64,000 bases of DNA from Psychrosphaera sp. B3R10 (GCF_018861025.1 NZ_JAHKQH010000032.1:52807-116806), one strand, 5' to 3'; positions 18,500 through 27,770 are shown, counted from the stretch's first letter. Made by a program: numbers and translations. Notes: a model not told the origin generated them from the letters alone.

Positions 18500-21400
18500 A
18501 TGAAATATTCACTTTCATTTTTAAAAAAAATTGCTCTATTTTGCTTGACGTTGTCGTCAGTACAATCGTTTGCTGAACCACAAAATCGAGTCCAGCAAAA
18601 CAGCGAGTCTGAGTTGCAGCAGGCACCACAGAAAGCACCACAGAAAGCGTCTAGGTTATTGATTATAAGCTCTTCACACAGTAATCCAGCCAAAGTAAAA
18701 TTGTTAAAAAAGCAGGCTACTTCCAATAATGCCATGATGCTGAATTGGCAAGTGAGCCAAAAATCGCTGCGTTCTATTAAGTCTCCTGTAGAGTTTTTGG
18801 CCCTAATTAATCAATATCACGTTGTCCTGTTAGACAGTGTTTCAGTGGCGGAAGCCAATAAAAGTTTTTCACCCTATCTTCCTTTAATTAATCAGTCCAA
18901 GGCCAGAGTGGTTGGTTTAAAATGGCATCAGACTTTCCAACATAAAATAGGTGTGTCTGAATTACAAAGGCAAACTCTCGACCAATATTGGGATAACGGT
19001 GGCAGTAAAAATCTTGGCAATATGTTGCGTTATTTGTCTGTTAACGTGCTCGAAGATCCCGCTACACAATCCTTATCGGTCGCATCACCGGTGATATTTC
19101 CCGATAAAGGCATTTACCATCCAAAGTTACCAAACCTTATTGTTAGCGACTTAAAACAATATTTTGATTGGCAAGCACCAAAATCGAACCAAGCTAAAAT
19201 TGCGTTATTGATGAATCGATCAGCAATAGAAGTTGAACAAACTGAGTTAATAGACACAACGATTGCGCAATTAGAGCAACGTGGTGTGCACGTTGTGCCG
19301 TTTTTCTTTGCGTTAAGTCGTGGTGAAAAACACTACGATGAATTGTTATATATCGATGGCAATGCCGCCAATAAATTAACGGCAGATGTCGACCTAATTT
19401 TAAACTTTAGAAACATTCATTGGGCTAATCAACGTAAGGTTGAATTTGAACGTTTTGGCGTCCCTGTTATTCAGGCCATGACTTATTATGGCGGTGACCA
19501 AAAAGCCTGGGAACAAGACCCACAAGGTGTTGATGCCGGTATGATGGCATTTACTTTAGTTTTACCAGAAACCGCGGGGGTTACCGATCCTATGGTGGTG
19601 GCTGCAATGGACCGCCGCAGTGGCAATATTGACATTATTGATTATCAACTAGAGCATTTAGTAAATAAGGCCGTCAATTTAACTTCCTTAAAATACAAAC
19701 CCGCACATGACAAAAAAATCACGGTTTTTGTTTGGGGCGACCAAGATGTCGGTGCGTCATTTTTAAATATTCCAACCAGTCTAAGTGAAATCACTAAAAC
19801 ACTAAATGCGCAGGGGTATGACATTCCCGCCACCGATGAGACATTTTTTACACAAAGAGTTAAAAAAATTCTAGACCCATTTTATCGGCCAGAGCAACTT
19901 CAAGGTAAACAGCTAAAAGCCTTTTTAGATGACGATCTTGCAGAGCTCATGCCGATAGAAAATTACTTAGCGTGGTTTAACAAATTGCCAACGGATCTTA
20001 AAAATAAAATTAATGACCATTGGGGTAAACCACAGGATAACTTTATGGCGATAAAACGCGATTCAGTTGACTATTTTATATTGCCTCGAATGCGTGTAGG
20101 TAACATGTTAGTGATGCGTCAACCGCCGCGTTCAGATAAAAAGAATGATGAAAGTGGTATTTTTCATCAGGGAATCGTACCTATCAATCACTTCTATTTG
20201 GCAGCCTACTTTTATGCCCGTGAGTTTTGGCAAGGCGACGCTATTGTTCATTTAGGCACACATGGTTCGCAGGAATATTTAGGTGGAAAAGAGCGTGGCT
20301 TATCGATTTATGATCAAGGCAATCTAGCGGTTTGGGATACGCCCGTGGTGTATCCATTTATTGTCGACGATGTAGGTGAGGCGATGCAAACAAAACGACG
20401 TGGTCGTGCAACGGTCGTTTCTCATATGACACCGCCATTTGCCGCAGCTGGCTTGCAAGGTGATATTGTGGTTTTACATGAATTGATGCACCAATACAGC
20501 CAGTTAGATAATGGCGGTGTCAAACAAAAGACGGCGAAGCAGGTGGTAGAACAGTGCTTTACTTTAAATATCTGTAAGGATATCGCCTGGGAACAAGCCG
20601 ATATTGAGAAAGACTTTGATGGATTTTTTGACGATCTGCACAGCCATATGGAAGCCCTCGCAACCGCCAATCAACCACTGGGCTTACATACTTTTGGGCA
20701 GTTACCCGAGACTCGTTTGGTCGTTAGCACCTTAATCCAAATGTTGGGCAGTAAATTTACGGCCTTAGCACAGGAATATGAGCACGATGTCGTCGGATTA
20801 CACGAGGGGCTGGGGCACAATTCCGATGCTGCCAAAACCGAGTCAAACGAGCATCTTATTGAAAACGTCGAAATTGAAAATCTACCTGGGTTTTACACTG
20901 TGTTAAACCACGTCGTGAACGGGGTAAGAGCAGTGGACGCTGCGAATGGCGTAAACGGTAAAACCAACAACAAAAGTCAGTTACCAGAGGAATTAATAGA
21001 ACACGTTAAACGTGGACAAAGTCTTTACCAAGGATTAACACAGATAAGAGAACTGCAAAGTTTATCGGACTTTCTCAACGGACGATATATCCCAGTAAAA
21101 ACCGGTGGCGACCCCATCCGTCACCCAGAGTCTCTGCCAACGGGTTTTAATCTGTACGGATTTGACCCAGCAAAAGTACCTACTAAAGCCGCATTTGAAC
21201 AAGGTAAAGAACTGATCAATCAAATGATAAGTGACCACCAAGCCAAACATGGAAAATTTCCAGACAAGATGGCGTTTTCACTGTGGTCTATCGAAACCAT
21301 GCGTCATTATGGGGTGTTAGAATCCCAAGCCTTATATGCTATGGGCGTTCGACCAATTTGGTCTGAAACCGGTCGCGTTCTTGGTTCTGAAGTGATCCCG

Positions 21401-22690
21401 TATTCAGAGCTTAAACGACCTCGTATTGATGTTGTTTTATCCGCCACGGGCTTATATCGAGATGCGTTCCCAAATGTTATGCAGCGCCTGGCGAAAGCAG
21501 TGCAGCAAGTGGCGGAACTTAAAGAAGATAACAACCCGATATGGCAAAACAGTCAACGTGTTAAAGCCGAATTATTAGCACAGGGCGTCGAACAAGAAGA
21601 TGCTGAATATTTGTCGACGGTTCGCGTATTTTCAAACCAGTCAGGTGATTATGGTTCGGGTGTTGATGGTCTGGCCTGGGCAAGTGACAAGTGGGAAAAT
21701 GACAGCGTCATTGCCGACAATTATATGAACAAAATGGGATTTTATTTTGGCGCAGACAAGTCACGTTGGGGCAAAAAAATAACGTCAAAAACCGGCGAGC
21801 CGATTAACCTATATGGCAAGCAGTTGTCAGGCACCGACATCGCCTTGTTCTCCCGTTCGTCAAATGTATTTGGCATGTTAAGTTCAGACGACCCATTTGA
21901 GTATTTTGGTGGCATAAGCTTAGCGGTTCGAAACCTAGACGGGGCAAGTCCCGACATGGTGGTATCGAATCTTCGTGATGCAAATAATGTGAAAGCAGAA
22001 GATGCCTCTCGCTTTTTAGCACGCGAGCTTAGAACGCGTATTTTCCATCCACGTTGGATTAAGGAAATGCAGAAAGAAGGTTACTCCGGTGCTGTGTCGT
22101 TAAGCAGTAGAATGGATAACTTTTTTGGTTGGCAAGTCGTTGACCCTAACTTGGTTAGAAGTGATCAGTGGGACGAATATCTAGACATCTATGTAGATGA
22201 CAAACTCAATTTAGACTTAGATGAATGGTTTGAAAAAACCAATCCAGAAGCTCTCGCCCGTATGATGCAACGTATGTTAGAAGCGCAGCGTAAAGACTAT
22301 TGGCAGGCAAATGACGAGCGCTTAGAAACGCTAGTCAAACGGTACAGTGAGTTTGTCGAAAAATATAATCTATTTGTCGATAATGAAAAGCTTAAACAAC
22401 ATGTCACCGAGTTAGCTGCTGGCTATGGGTTAGCCGCACCGCAGTTTTCTGCTGATGCATCGCAGGTAAAAACAGAACCAACTGATGTACAGCCACCAAA
22501 GGCAGCAGAAAGCAACACAAGTGAAGTTGAGCAGGTCACAGGCCAAAAGCTTGAACTGCAACCGCAAGCGACGGAATCTGAACCAGATTATTCATATCTA
22601 TTCAGTATCTTAGGCGTTGTTCTTATTATTTTAGGTGGCATGTATTACGAAGTGATCAAGGGCAAGATGTTAATGGCCCGCAGGCCATAA
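18500..22690 (+). CDS. hmuS: CobN/HmuS-like chelatase-family protein, secreted and membrane-anchored
   Basis: 1396 residues from ATG 18500 (AGG nearby), chosen because it gives a clean signal peptide ending ...SVQSFA; the longer frame from 18443 does not. The body is a CobN/Mg-chelatase large-subunit fold with HLGTHGSQEYLGG (from about 584), GRATVVSHMTPPFAAAGL and ALWSIETMRHYGVLESQ. The C-terminus has a Pro/Glu-rich linker then one TM helix (about 1363-1385) and a basic end, so the bulk is periplasmic. That rules out normal cytoplasmic cobaltochelatase, and no CobS/CobT-type AAA partners are encoded nearby. Its partner genes and topology match HmuS of Bacteroidota hmuYRS loci, for which haem iron removal has been proposed. 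159 bases after hmuY, same strand. Confidence 0.82.
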   Translation: MKYSLSFLKKIALFCLTLSSVQSFAEPQNRVQQNSESELQQAPQKAPQKASRLLIISSSHSNPAKVKLLKKQATSNNAMMLNWQVSQKSLRSIKSPVEFLALINQYHVVLLDSVSVAEANKSFSPYLPLINQSKARVVGLKWHQTFQHKIGVSELQRQTLDQYWDNGGSKNLGNMLRYLSVNVLEDPATQSLSVASPVIFPDKGIYHPKLPNLIVSDLKQYFDWQAPKSNQAKIALLMNRSAIEVEQTELIDTTIAQLEQRGVHVVPFFFALSRGEKHYDELLYIDGNAANKLTADVDLILNFRNIHWANQRKVEFERFGVPVIQAMTYYGGDQKAWEQDPQGVDAGMMAFTLVLPETAGVTDPMVVAAMDRRSGNIDIIDYQLEHLVNKAVNLTSLKYKPAHDKKITVFVWGDQDVGASFLNIPTSLSEITKTLNAQGYDIPATDETFFTQRVKKILDPFYRPEQLQGKQLKAFLDDDLAELMPIENYLAWFNKLPTDLKNKINDHWGKPQDNFMAIKRDSVDYFILPRMRVGNMLVMRQPPRSDKKNDESGIFHQGIVPINHFYLAAYFYAREFWQGDAIVHLGTHGSQEYLGGKERGLSIYDQGNLAVWDTPVVYPFIVDDVGEAMQTKRRGRATVVSHMTPPFAAAGLQGDIVVLHELMHQYSQLDNGGVKQKTAKQVVEQCFTLNICKDIAWEQADIEKDFDGFFDDLHSHMEALATANQPLGLHTFGQLPETRLVVSTLIQMLGSKFTALAQEYEHDVVGLHEGLGHNSDAAKTESNEHLIENVEIENLPGFYTVLNHVVNGVRAVDAANGVNGKTNNKSQLPEELIEHVKRGQSLYQGLTQIRELQSLSDFLNGRYIPVKTGGDPIRHPESLPTGFNLYGFDPAKVPTKAAFEQGKELINQMISDHQAKHGKFPDKMAFSLWSIETMRHYGVLESQALYAMGVRPIWSETGRVLGSEVIPYSELKRPRIDVVLSATGLYRDAFPNVMQRLAKAVQQVAELKEDNNPIWQNSQRVKAELLAQGVEQEDAEYLSTVRVFSNQSGDYGSGVDGLAWASDKWENDSVIADNYMNKMGFYFGADKSRWGKKITSKTGEPINLYGKQLSGTDIALFSRSSNVFGMLSSDDPFEYFGGISLAVRNLDGASPDMVVSNLRDANNVKAEDASRFLARELRTRIFHPRWIKEMQKEGYSGAVSLSSRMDNFFGWQVVDPNLVRSDQWDEYLDIYVDDKLNLDLDEWFEKTNPEALARMMQRMLEAQRKDYWQANDERLETLVKRYSEFVEKYNLFVDNEKLKQHVTELAAGYGLAAPQFSADASQVKTEPTDVQPPKAAESNTSEVEQVTGQKLELQPQATESEPDYSYLFSILGVVLIILGGMYYEVIKGKMLMARRP

Positions 22691-22780
22691 AACGTCATTT
22701 TTAATTTAAAAATGGCAGCGCCACATTGGTTGTTTAGTTTAAAGTTAATTTTTAACGAACATAACCAATGTGGACCTGTT

Positions 22781-22981
22781 TTATTTTGCGCTTATGTTAG
22801 GTCTCAGTTTCCGATCCATTAACACCGGCATTAACGGGTTTGAGTTTTGAAGGTTAACTAGGTCATTTAACTTCGTTATTTCGATTAAAAGCCGTTTTAC
22901 ATTTTTCCGGTCTTTTAATACGACAATTAAGCCAATAAATAAAAATGTGTTAAATAAAAACTCGAACAATGCCGCATCCAT
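22781..22981 (-). CDS. Small hypothetical membrane protein (66 aa)
   Basis: ATG at 22981 has GGA six bases upstream; a TTG at 23002 would add seven residues. The product has a hydrophobic segment (LFEFLFNTFLFIGLIVVL, about 5-22) followed by a charged, amphipathic helix (KDRKNVKRLLIEITKLNDLV). This pattern looks like a genuine single-pass small protein, but no family is recognised and the evidence is only composition, a start site and the absence of any other gene here. It sits between the convergent end of hmuS and the 3' end of galR. Confidence 0.4.
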   Translation of the reverse strand: MDAALFEFLFNTFLFIGLIVVLKDRKNVKRLLIEITKLNDLVNLQNSNPLMPVLMDRKLRPNISAK

Positions 22982-23073
22982 ACATAGTGATCCAAAAACC
23001 AATTTGAACCTGTAAGACTACCGATAATAAAGGACTACGTAAAGCAGCTGCTACTGAGCAATTAAACCTGGAA

Positions 23074-24087
23074 TTAGCGGCTTTTGTTACGAATTGTAGA
23101 CTCTCGTGTCACTAAACTCGGGAGATATTTAAGACCTTCGGGGGCTGAATATTGCTCAGGTGACTCCCTATATTCAAGTGCCAATAACGCCGCATTTGCA
23201 GCCATATCTTCAATTGGATAATTTAATGTGGTCAATTTAGGCCGCGAATATCGAGACAGTAAAACATCATCAAACCCGATCACTGAAATGTCCTGGGGAA
23301 CACGAAAACCGTTATCTTCAAACGTAGAGATTGCGCCAATGGCCATGGCATCGTTGTAGACAAATAAAGCGGAAAACGGAATGTTTTGTGAGAGTAACTC
23401 TTGAGCGGCTATTTCACCACCTTGGAGGGTAGGCTCTTGTTTTGCGATTAATTTGTTTTCTAATGTAAAACCAGCATCTAGGATACCGTCTTTAAATCCT
23501 TGAAGGCGTAATAAAGGATCGTCAATTTCGTATTGGCTGGTAATACTGGCAAAAGAGTTATGCGCCATTGCTAATAAATGGCGTGCGGCAAGCTTTCCAC
23601 CTTCCGCGTTATCAAGCCAGACACAACGGTGTTTAATCCGTTCGATAAATCGGTCAATGAGTATTAATCCCGGCACCCGTTTTGATAATTCAACAAGCTC
23701 GTCGTCACTTAATTTTTTGCTGTGAATGACCACAGCATCACAACGTCGTTCCAATAATAAGTTTATTGCCTGACGTTCAGAACTTTCACTTATCAATCCC
23801 GTACTTAACAGGACTTGCATGTTTTTTTCACGGGCAATTTTGTCTACACCGTGGGCGAGGGAAGCAAAAAATGGGTCAGTTAAATCAGGGATCACAACAC
23901 CAATGGTGGTATTTTTTTGAGTCACTAAAGCACGGGCATTGGCATTAGGCATGTAGCCAATTTCCTGCATGATTTTTAATACCCGGTTTCTGGTTTTTTC
24001 TCCGACCTTAGGGCCCTTATTTACAACCCGAGAAACGGTGGCGATGGACACGCCTGCTATTCTTGCGACATCTTTTATTGTGGACAT
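23074..24087 (-). CDS. galR: LacI/GalR family transcriptional regulator of galactose genes
   Basis: 337 residues. N-terminal helix-turn-helix TIKDVARIAGVSIATVSRVVN (abbreviated: DVARIAGVSIATVSRV) with hinge helix PNANARALVTQ, then the periplasmic-binding-protein-like sensor (IGVVIPDLTDPFFASL, GFKDG, DISVIGFDDVLLSRY). It is divergent from galT, and a perfect palindrome of GalR type lies in the galT promoter, so it should repress gal genes until galactose binds. E. coli GalR/GalS are about 340 residues. Ribosome-binding site not obvious. Confidence 0.88.
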   Translation of the reverse strand: MSTIKDVARIAGVSIATVSRVVNKGPKVGEKTRNRVLKIMQEIGYMPNANARALVTQKNTTIGVVIPDLTDPFFASLAHGVDKIAREKNMQVLLSTGLISESSERQAINLLLERRCDAVVIHSKKLSDDELVELSKRVPGLILIDRFIERIKHRCVWLDNAEGGKLAARHLLAMAHNSFASITSQYEIDDPLLRLQGFKDGILDAGFTLENKLIAKQEPTLQGGEIAAQELLSQNIPFSALFVYNDAMAIGAISTFEDNGFRVPQDISVIGFDDVLLSRYSRPKLTTLNYPIEDMAANAALLALEYRESPEQYSAPEGLKYLPSLVTRESTIRNKSR

Positions 24088-24229
24088 TGAAAACTGATTT
24101 AAATCCGCTGGTTAACCCGATGCCGGCCATCATACCTCTAAGCCTTTCGTTATTGCAAAAAGTTTGTCTTGCGACACCAACGGTCAGTTAATTGTTATTG
24201 GAGATTTAAAAATTATTTTCAAAAGTTAA

Positions 24230-24258
24230 TTGACGTTAAAAATGTAAACGTTTACCCT
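24230..24258 (+). promoter_or_regulatory. gal promoter with internal palindromic operator
   Basis: -35 TTGACG (24230-24235), 17-base spacer, -10-like TACCCT (24253-24258). The perfect 12-base palindrome GTAAACGTTTAC (24244-24255) fills the spacer and touches -10, the layout of a LacI/GalR-type operator that blocks RNA polymerase. Start of galT is about 45 bases downstream. Confidence 0.75.
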
Positions 24259-24301
24259 AGTTCCATATTCATCGTTAATAAAACCAAAACGAGTGTTAAA
24301 A

Positions 24302-25345
24302 ATGGCTAATGAATTTGATCCAACTGAACATCCACATCGTCGTTATAATCCATTAATTAATGAGTGGGTGCTGGTTTCTCCACACCGTGCGAAACGTCCT
24401 TGGCAAGGCCAAGTTGAAACGTTAGACGAAGACCAAAAGCCGTCTTATGACGAAAAGTGCTTTTTGTGTTCAGGTAATACTCGTATTAATGGTGAAGTGA
24501 ATGACAAATATGAAAAAACGTTTGTTTTTCAAAATGATTTTGCAGCCTTAAAAACGGATACACCGCAGTTAGAAACAAACGACCCATTATTTAAAATGGC
24601 AACAGAGCAGGGCGAAAGCCGTGTTATTTGTTTCTCGCCAGATCACAGTAAAACATTGCCTCAATTGTCAGTTGCAGAAATCGCCGAAGTTGTGAAAACC
24701 TGGCAGGACCAATGTGAAGATTTAGGTAAAACCTATAACTGGGTACAAGTGTTTGAAAACAAAGGTTCAATGATGGGATGTTCTAATCCACACCCACATG
24801 GACAGATTTGGGCGCAACAACAATTACCGACATTAGTTGAGAAAAAACATAATGCACAAGCCGAGTACTTAAAAGCACATGGCCGTAATTTATTAGCTGA
24901 TTATGCTCAACGTGAAGTAGACGCTGACGAACGTGTCGTTGTCATAAATGATGACTGGGTTGTGGTTGTTCCGTATTGGGCTGGTTGGCCATTTGAAACG
25001 TTATTATTACCTAGATTCCCAATTCAACGCATGACTGAACTAACGGCCGAGCAGCAAGTTACGCTGGCGGATATTATTCAACAGATCACGATTCGTTATG
25101 ACAATCTATTTAATTCGTCTTTCCCATATTCAATGGGCTGGCATGGTGCACCATACGACGGTGAAGAACATGCTGAATGGACGTTACATGCAAGTTTCTT
25201 CCCACCACTTTTACGGTCAGCAACGGTTCGTAAGTTTATGGTTGGTTATGAAATGATGGCTGAGTCGCAACGTGATTTAACTGCTGAACAAGCCGCAACA
25301 CGTCTAAAAGACGTTTCTTCTGTACATTATAAGGCGGGCGCATAA
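24302..25345 (+). CDS. galT: Galactose-1-phosphate uridylyltransferase
   Basis: 347 residues from ATG 24302; the GTG at 24293 would add three residues. HIT-superfamily fold with the catalytic motif HPH (His164-Pro-His166) in [10 protein letters not shown] and the zinc pair Cys53/Cys56 (CFLC), as in E. coli GalT (His166; Cys52/55). It exchanges UMP between UDP-glucose and galactose-1-phosphate in the Leloir pathway. First gene of the gal operon; its stop overlaps the galK start by one base (TAATG), so the two are translationally coupled. Confidence 0.96.
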   Translation: MANEFDPTEHPHRRYNPLINEWVLVSPHRAKRPWQGQVETLDEDQKPSYDEKCFLCSGNTRINGEVNDKYEKTFVFQNDFAALKTDTPQLETNDPLFKMATEQGESRVICFSPDHSKTLPQLSVAEIAEVVKTWQDQCEDLGKTYNWVQVFENKGSMMGCSNPHPHGQIWAQQQLPTLVEKKHNAQAEYLKAHGRNLLADYAQREVDADERVVVINDDWVVVVPYWAGWPFETLLLPRFPIQRMTELTAEQQVTLADIIQQITIRYDNLFNSSFPYSMGWHGAPYDGEEHAEWTLHASFFPPLLRSATVRKFMVGYEMMAESQRDLTAEQAATRLKDVSSVHYKAGA

Positions 25346-26493
25346 TGTCTCAACAAACAAACTTAACTGAAATTTTTCAACAGCAATACGGATACCAACC
25401 GGCAGTCATTTGTCATGGTCCTGGACGAGTTAACTTAATCGGTGATCACACTGATTACAACGATGGCTTTGTATTGCCAGCGGCTATTAACTTCGGGACT
25501 AACATCGCAGCGTCAACTCGTGATGACCAAACAGTGCGTGTGTTAGCGGTAGATTGTGACGGCGAAAGCGCTGAATTTTCGTTAACAGACATCAAATTTG
25601 ATGAAGACAAAATGTGGTTGAATTATGTTGGTGGTACTTTGTTAGCACTGCTTAAATCCAACCCAGAAATTAAAGGTGCTGACCTCGTTGTCACTGGTAA
25701 CGTACCTCAAGGTGCTGGACTAAGTTCTTCAGCCAGTTTTGAAATTGCGATTTTAAAAACATTCAGCGAATTATATCAGCTAGGTCTAGACGGCGTGAAA
25801 GCGGCGCTAATGGGGCAGCAAGCAGAAAACGAATTTGTAGGTTGTAACTGCGGCATTATGGATCAACTTATTTCTGCGATGGGTAAAGAAAGCAATGCGA
25901 TGTTATTGGATTGCCGAAGCTTAACGTTTAAACATGCACCAATTCCACAAAATATGGCATTGGTTATTATCAATTCTAATGTAAAACGTGGTCTTGTAGA
26001 CAGTGAATACAACACGCGTAGAAAGCAGTGTGAAGCGGTAGCGGCGTATTTTAATAAGCCAGCGCTTCGTGATGTAAGCTTAGCAGAATTAGAAGCGGCG
26101 CAGTCAGATATTGAACCTGAATTATACCAACGTGCTAAACACGTGGTTACTGAGAACGACCGAACAGAAGCAGCGCTTGTTGCACTGCAAGCAAATGATA
26201 TGGCGACAATGAGTGAATTAATGCGTAATTCACATTTATCGCTTAAAAACGATTTTGCGGTCACAACGCCAGAAATGGACTACTTAGTGGATATCGTTCA
26301 TCAAGTTTTAGGCAACAAAGGTGGCGTTCGAATGACGGGCGGTGGTTTTGGTGGCTGTGTTGTCGCGCTTGCACCAAATGAGCTAGTTGACGATATTAAA
26401 GCAACGATTTCTGAATTGTATCAATCACAATCGGGATTAGTTGCAGACGTTTATGTGTGTGTTGCCAAGGATGGTGCCTTCCATTCCAAATAG
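25345..26493 (+). CDS. galK: Galactokinase
   Basis: 382 residues, same as E. coli GalK. GHMP-kinase motifs are all visible: galactose signature GRVNLIGDHTDYNDGFVLP (near 28), phosphate-binding loop GAGLSSSASFE (about 129) and C-terminal motif TGGGFGGCVVAL. The enzyme phosphorylates alpha-D-galactose at O1 with ATP. It overlaps galT by one base. Downstream there are 236 bases of structured non-coding DNA before galE, so expression of galE may be separated from galTK. Confidence 0.96.
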   Translation: MSQQTNLTEIFQQQYGYQPAVICHGPGRVNLIGDHTDYNDGFVLPAAINFGTNIAASTRDDQTVRVLAVDCDGESAEFSLTDIKFDEDKMWLNYVGGTLLALLKSNPEIKGADLVVTGNVPQGAGLSSSASFEIAILKTFSELYQLGLDGVKAALMGQQAENEFVGCNCGIMDQLISAMGKESNAMLLDCRSLTFKHAPIPQNMALVIINSNVKRGLVDSEYNTRRKQCEAVAAYFNKPALRDVSLAELEAAQSDIEPELYQRAKHVVTENDRTEAALVALQANDMATMSELMRNSHLSLKNDFAVTTPEMDYLVDIVHQVLGNKGGVRMTGGGFGGCVVALAPNELVDDIKATISELYQSQSGLVADVYVCVAKDGAFHSK

Positions 26494-26510
26494 AAATAAA
26501 AATAAAAGTA

Positions 26511-26570
26511 ACGGGGACAGGTGATTTGGTAAATTACACTAGCCTGTAATATCGCTAAATTGTCCCTGTT
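26511..26570. repeat. REP/RAYT-like inverted repeat between galK and galE
   Basis: AACGGGGACAGGTGATTT at 26511-26528 pairs with AAATTGTCCCTGTT at 26557-26570. The GGGGACAG ... TGTCCC pattern is that of REP-type elements mobilised by Y1 (RAYT) transposases. No transposase is present in the window. Confidence 0.45.
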
Positions 26571-26589
26571 GATGTTTTGTGTGTGTGAG

Positions 26590-26670
26590 TTCTGGAGTAT
26601 TGTGTTTATTGTAAAGCGTAGATGGATCTGCGTTGTTACTTTATTTGCCGTGCGTTTCAATACTCCAGAA
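26590..26670 (+). other. Long hairpin in the galE leader
   Basis: A perfect 13-base inverted repeat, TTCTGGAGTATTG (26590-26602) and CAATACTCCAGAA (26658-26670), encloses an inner imperfect stem around CGTAGATGGATCTGCG. Located 60 bases before the galE start and just upstream of a terminator. Function unknown; may be an RNA structure or a small mobile repeat. Confidence 0.5.
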
Positions 26671-26688
26671 TTTCACTTCAAAATCAAC

Positions 26689-26710
26689 AAGGCCGGCTCT
26701 CGGCCTTTTT
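26689..26710 (+). terminator. Rho-independent terminator immediately before galE
   Basis: AAGGCCG-GCTCT-CGGCCTTTTT, a GC-rich stem with a five-base T-run, ends only 20 bases before the galE ATG. It should end galTK transcripts or act as an attenuator for galE. Confidence 0.75.
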
Positions 26711-26729
26711 AATGTTAGATGAGTCCAAC

Positions 26730-27770
26730 ATGAAAATTCTAGTTACAGGTGGTGCCGGATATATCGGTTCACATACCGTTTTATCTCTTCTTAATAAAAA
26801 TTTCGACGTCGTTGTCTATGACAATTTATGTAATTCAAGTGAAGAATCACTCACTCGTGTTAAACAGCTTACTGGCAAAACAGTCGAGTTTATTGAAGGT
26901 GATATTCGCGATAAAGAAAAATTAAGTTCGGTGTTTACTGCACACAAGATCACGTCAGTTATCCATTTTGCGGCGTTAAAAGCGGTTGGTGAATCATCTC
27001 AAATTCCACTGAGTTATTATCAAAACAATGTGCATGGTTCTATTTGTTTATTAGAAGTCATGGAAAAATTTGGGGTACAGGACTTTATTTTCAGCAGTTC
27101 AGCCACAGTATATGGAGAGCAAAACACAGCGCCATATGTTGAAACAATGACATTAGGCCGGCCTTCAAGTCCTTATGGCACGAGTAAAGTCATGGTTGAA
27201 AATGTAATGGCAGATTTTGCGTTAGCAAATAATAAATTTAGAGGGGTATCTCTAAGATACTTTAACCCAATTGGCGCCCATGAAAGTGGTCAAATTGGCG
27301 AAGATCCAAAAGGTATTCCAAATAATTTATTGCCGTTTGTTGCACAAGTTGCTGTTGGTAAAAGAGATAAGCTAAATATATTTGGCGACGATTACCCAAC
27401 TAAAGATGGGAGCTGCGAACGCGATTATTTACATGTAATGGATTTAGCTGAAGGCCACGTTGCTGCATTAAATTGGTTACATAAACACGATACCTTTGCG
27501 GGTGTTGAGGCGTTTAATTTGGGGACTGGACAAGGTATATCCGTGTTCCAAATTGTTAACGCATTTGAACAGGCGACCGGACAAACGATACCGTTTGACG
27601 TTGCGCCACGTAGGGCAGGCGATTTAGCGGCTTTTTGGGCAAATGCCGAAAAAGCGAATACAGAATTAGACTGGCAGGCCAAACGTAATTTAGACGACAT
27701 GATGGTAGATACGTGGCGTTGGCAGTCTGGGAATCCAAACGGGTACAGAAAAGATGACGGAATTAGTTAA
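26730..27770 (+). CDS. galE: UDP-glucose 4-epimerase
   Basis: 346 residues from ATG 26730; a longer frame from 26622 runs through the hairpin and terminator and is not credible. Short-chain dehydrogenase fold with NAD motif GGAGYIGSHT at the N-terminus and catalytic Tyr-x-x-x-Lys in YGTSK (about 149-153), plus SSATVYG with the catalytic Ser/Thr. It interconverts UDP-galactose and UDP-glucose, both closing the Leloir cycle and supplying UDP-galactose for surface glycans. The second role may explain why a terminator separates it from galTK. Its 3' end overlaps galM by 17 bases. Confidence 0.95.
   Translation: MKILVTGGAGYIGSHTVLSLLNKNFDVVVYDNLCNSSEESLTRVKQLTGKTVEFIEGDIRDKEKLSSVFTAHKITSVIHFAALKAVGESSQIPLSYYQNNVHGSICLLEVMEKFGVQDFIFSSSATVYGEQNTAPYVETMTLGRPSSPYGTSKVMVENVMADFALANNKFRGVSLRYFNPIGAHESGQIGEDPKGIPNNLLPFVAQVAVGKRDKLNIFGDDYPTKDGSCERDYLHVMDLAEGHVAALNWLHKHDTFAGVEAFNLGTGQGISVFQIVNAFEQATGQTIPFDVAPRRAGDLAAFWANAEKANTELDWQAKRNLDDMMVDTWRWQSGNPNGYRKDDGIS

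Noticed and set aside
18443..22690. Annotating the CobN-like protein as cobaltochelatase of B12 synthesis
   Set aside because: It has a signal peptide and C-terminal anchor, no cob genes or AAA partners nearby, and sits with HmuY and a Fur-box-controlled receptor.
25863..26264. 133-codon frame antisense to galK
   Set aside because: Shadow frame inside a clear galactokinase.
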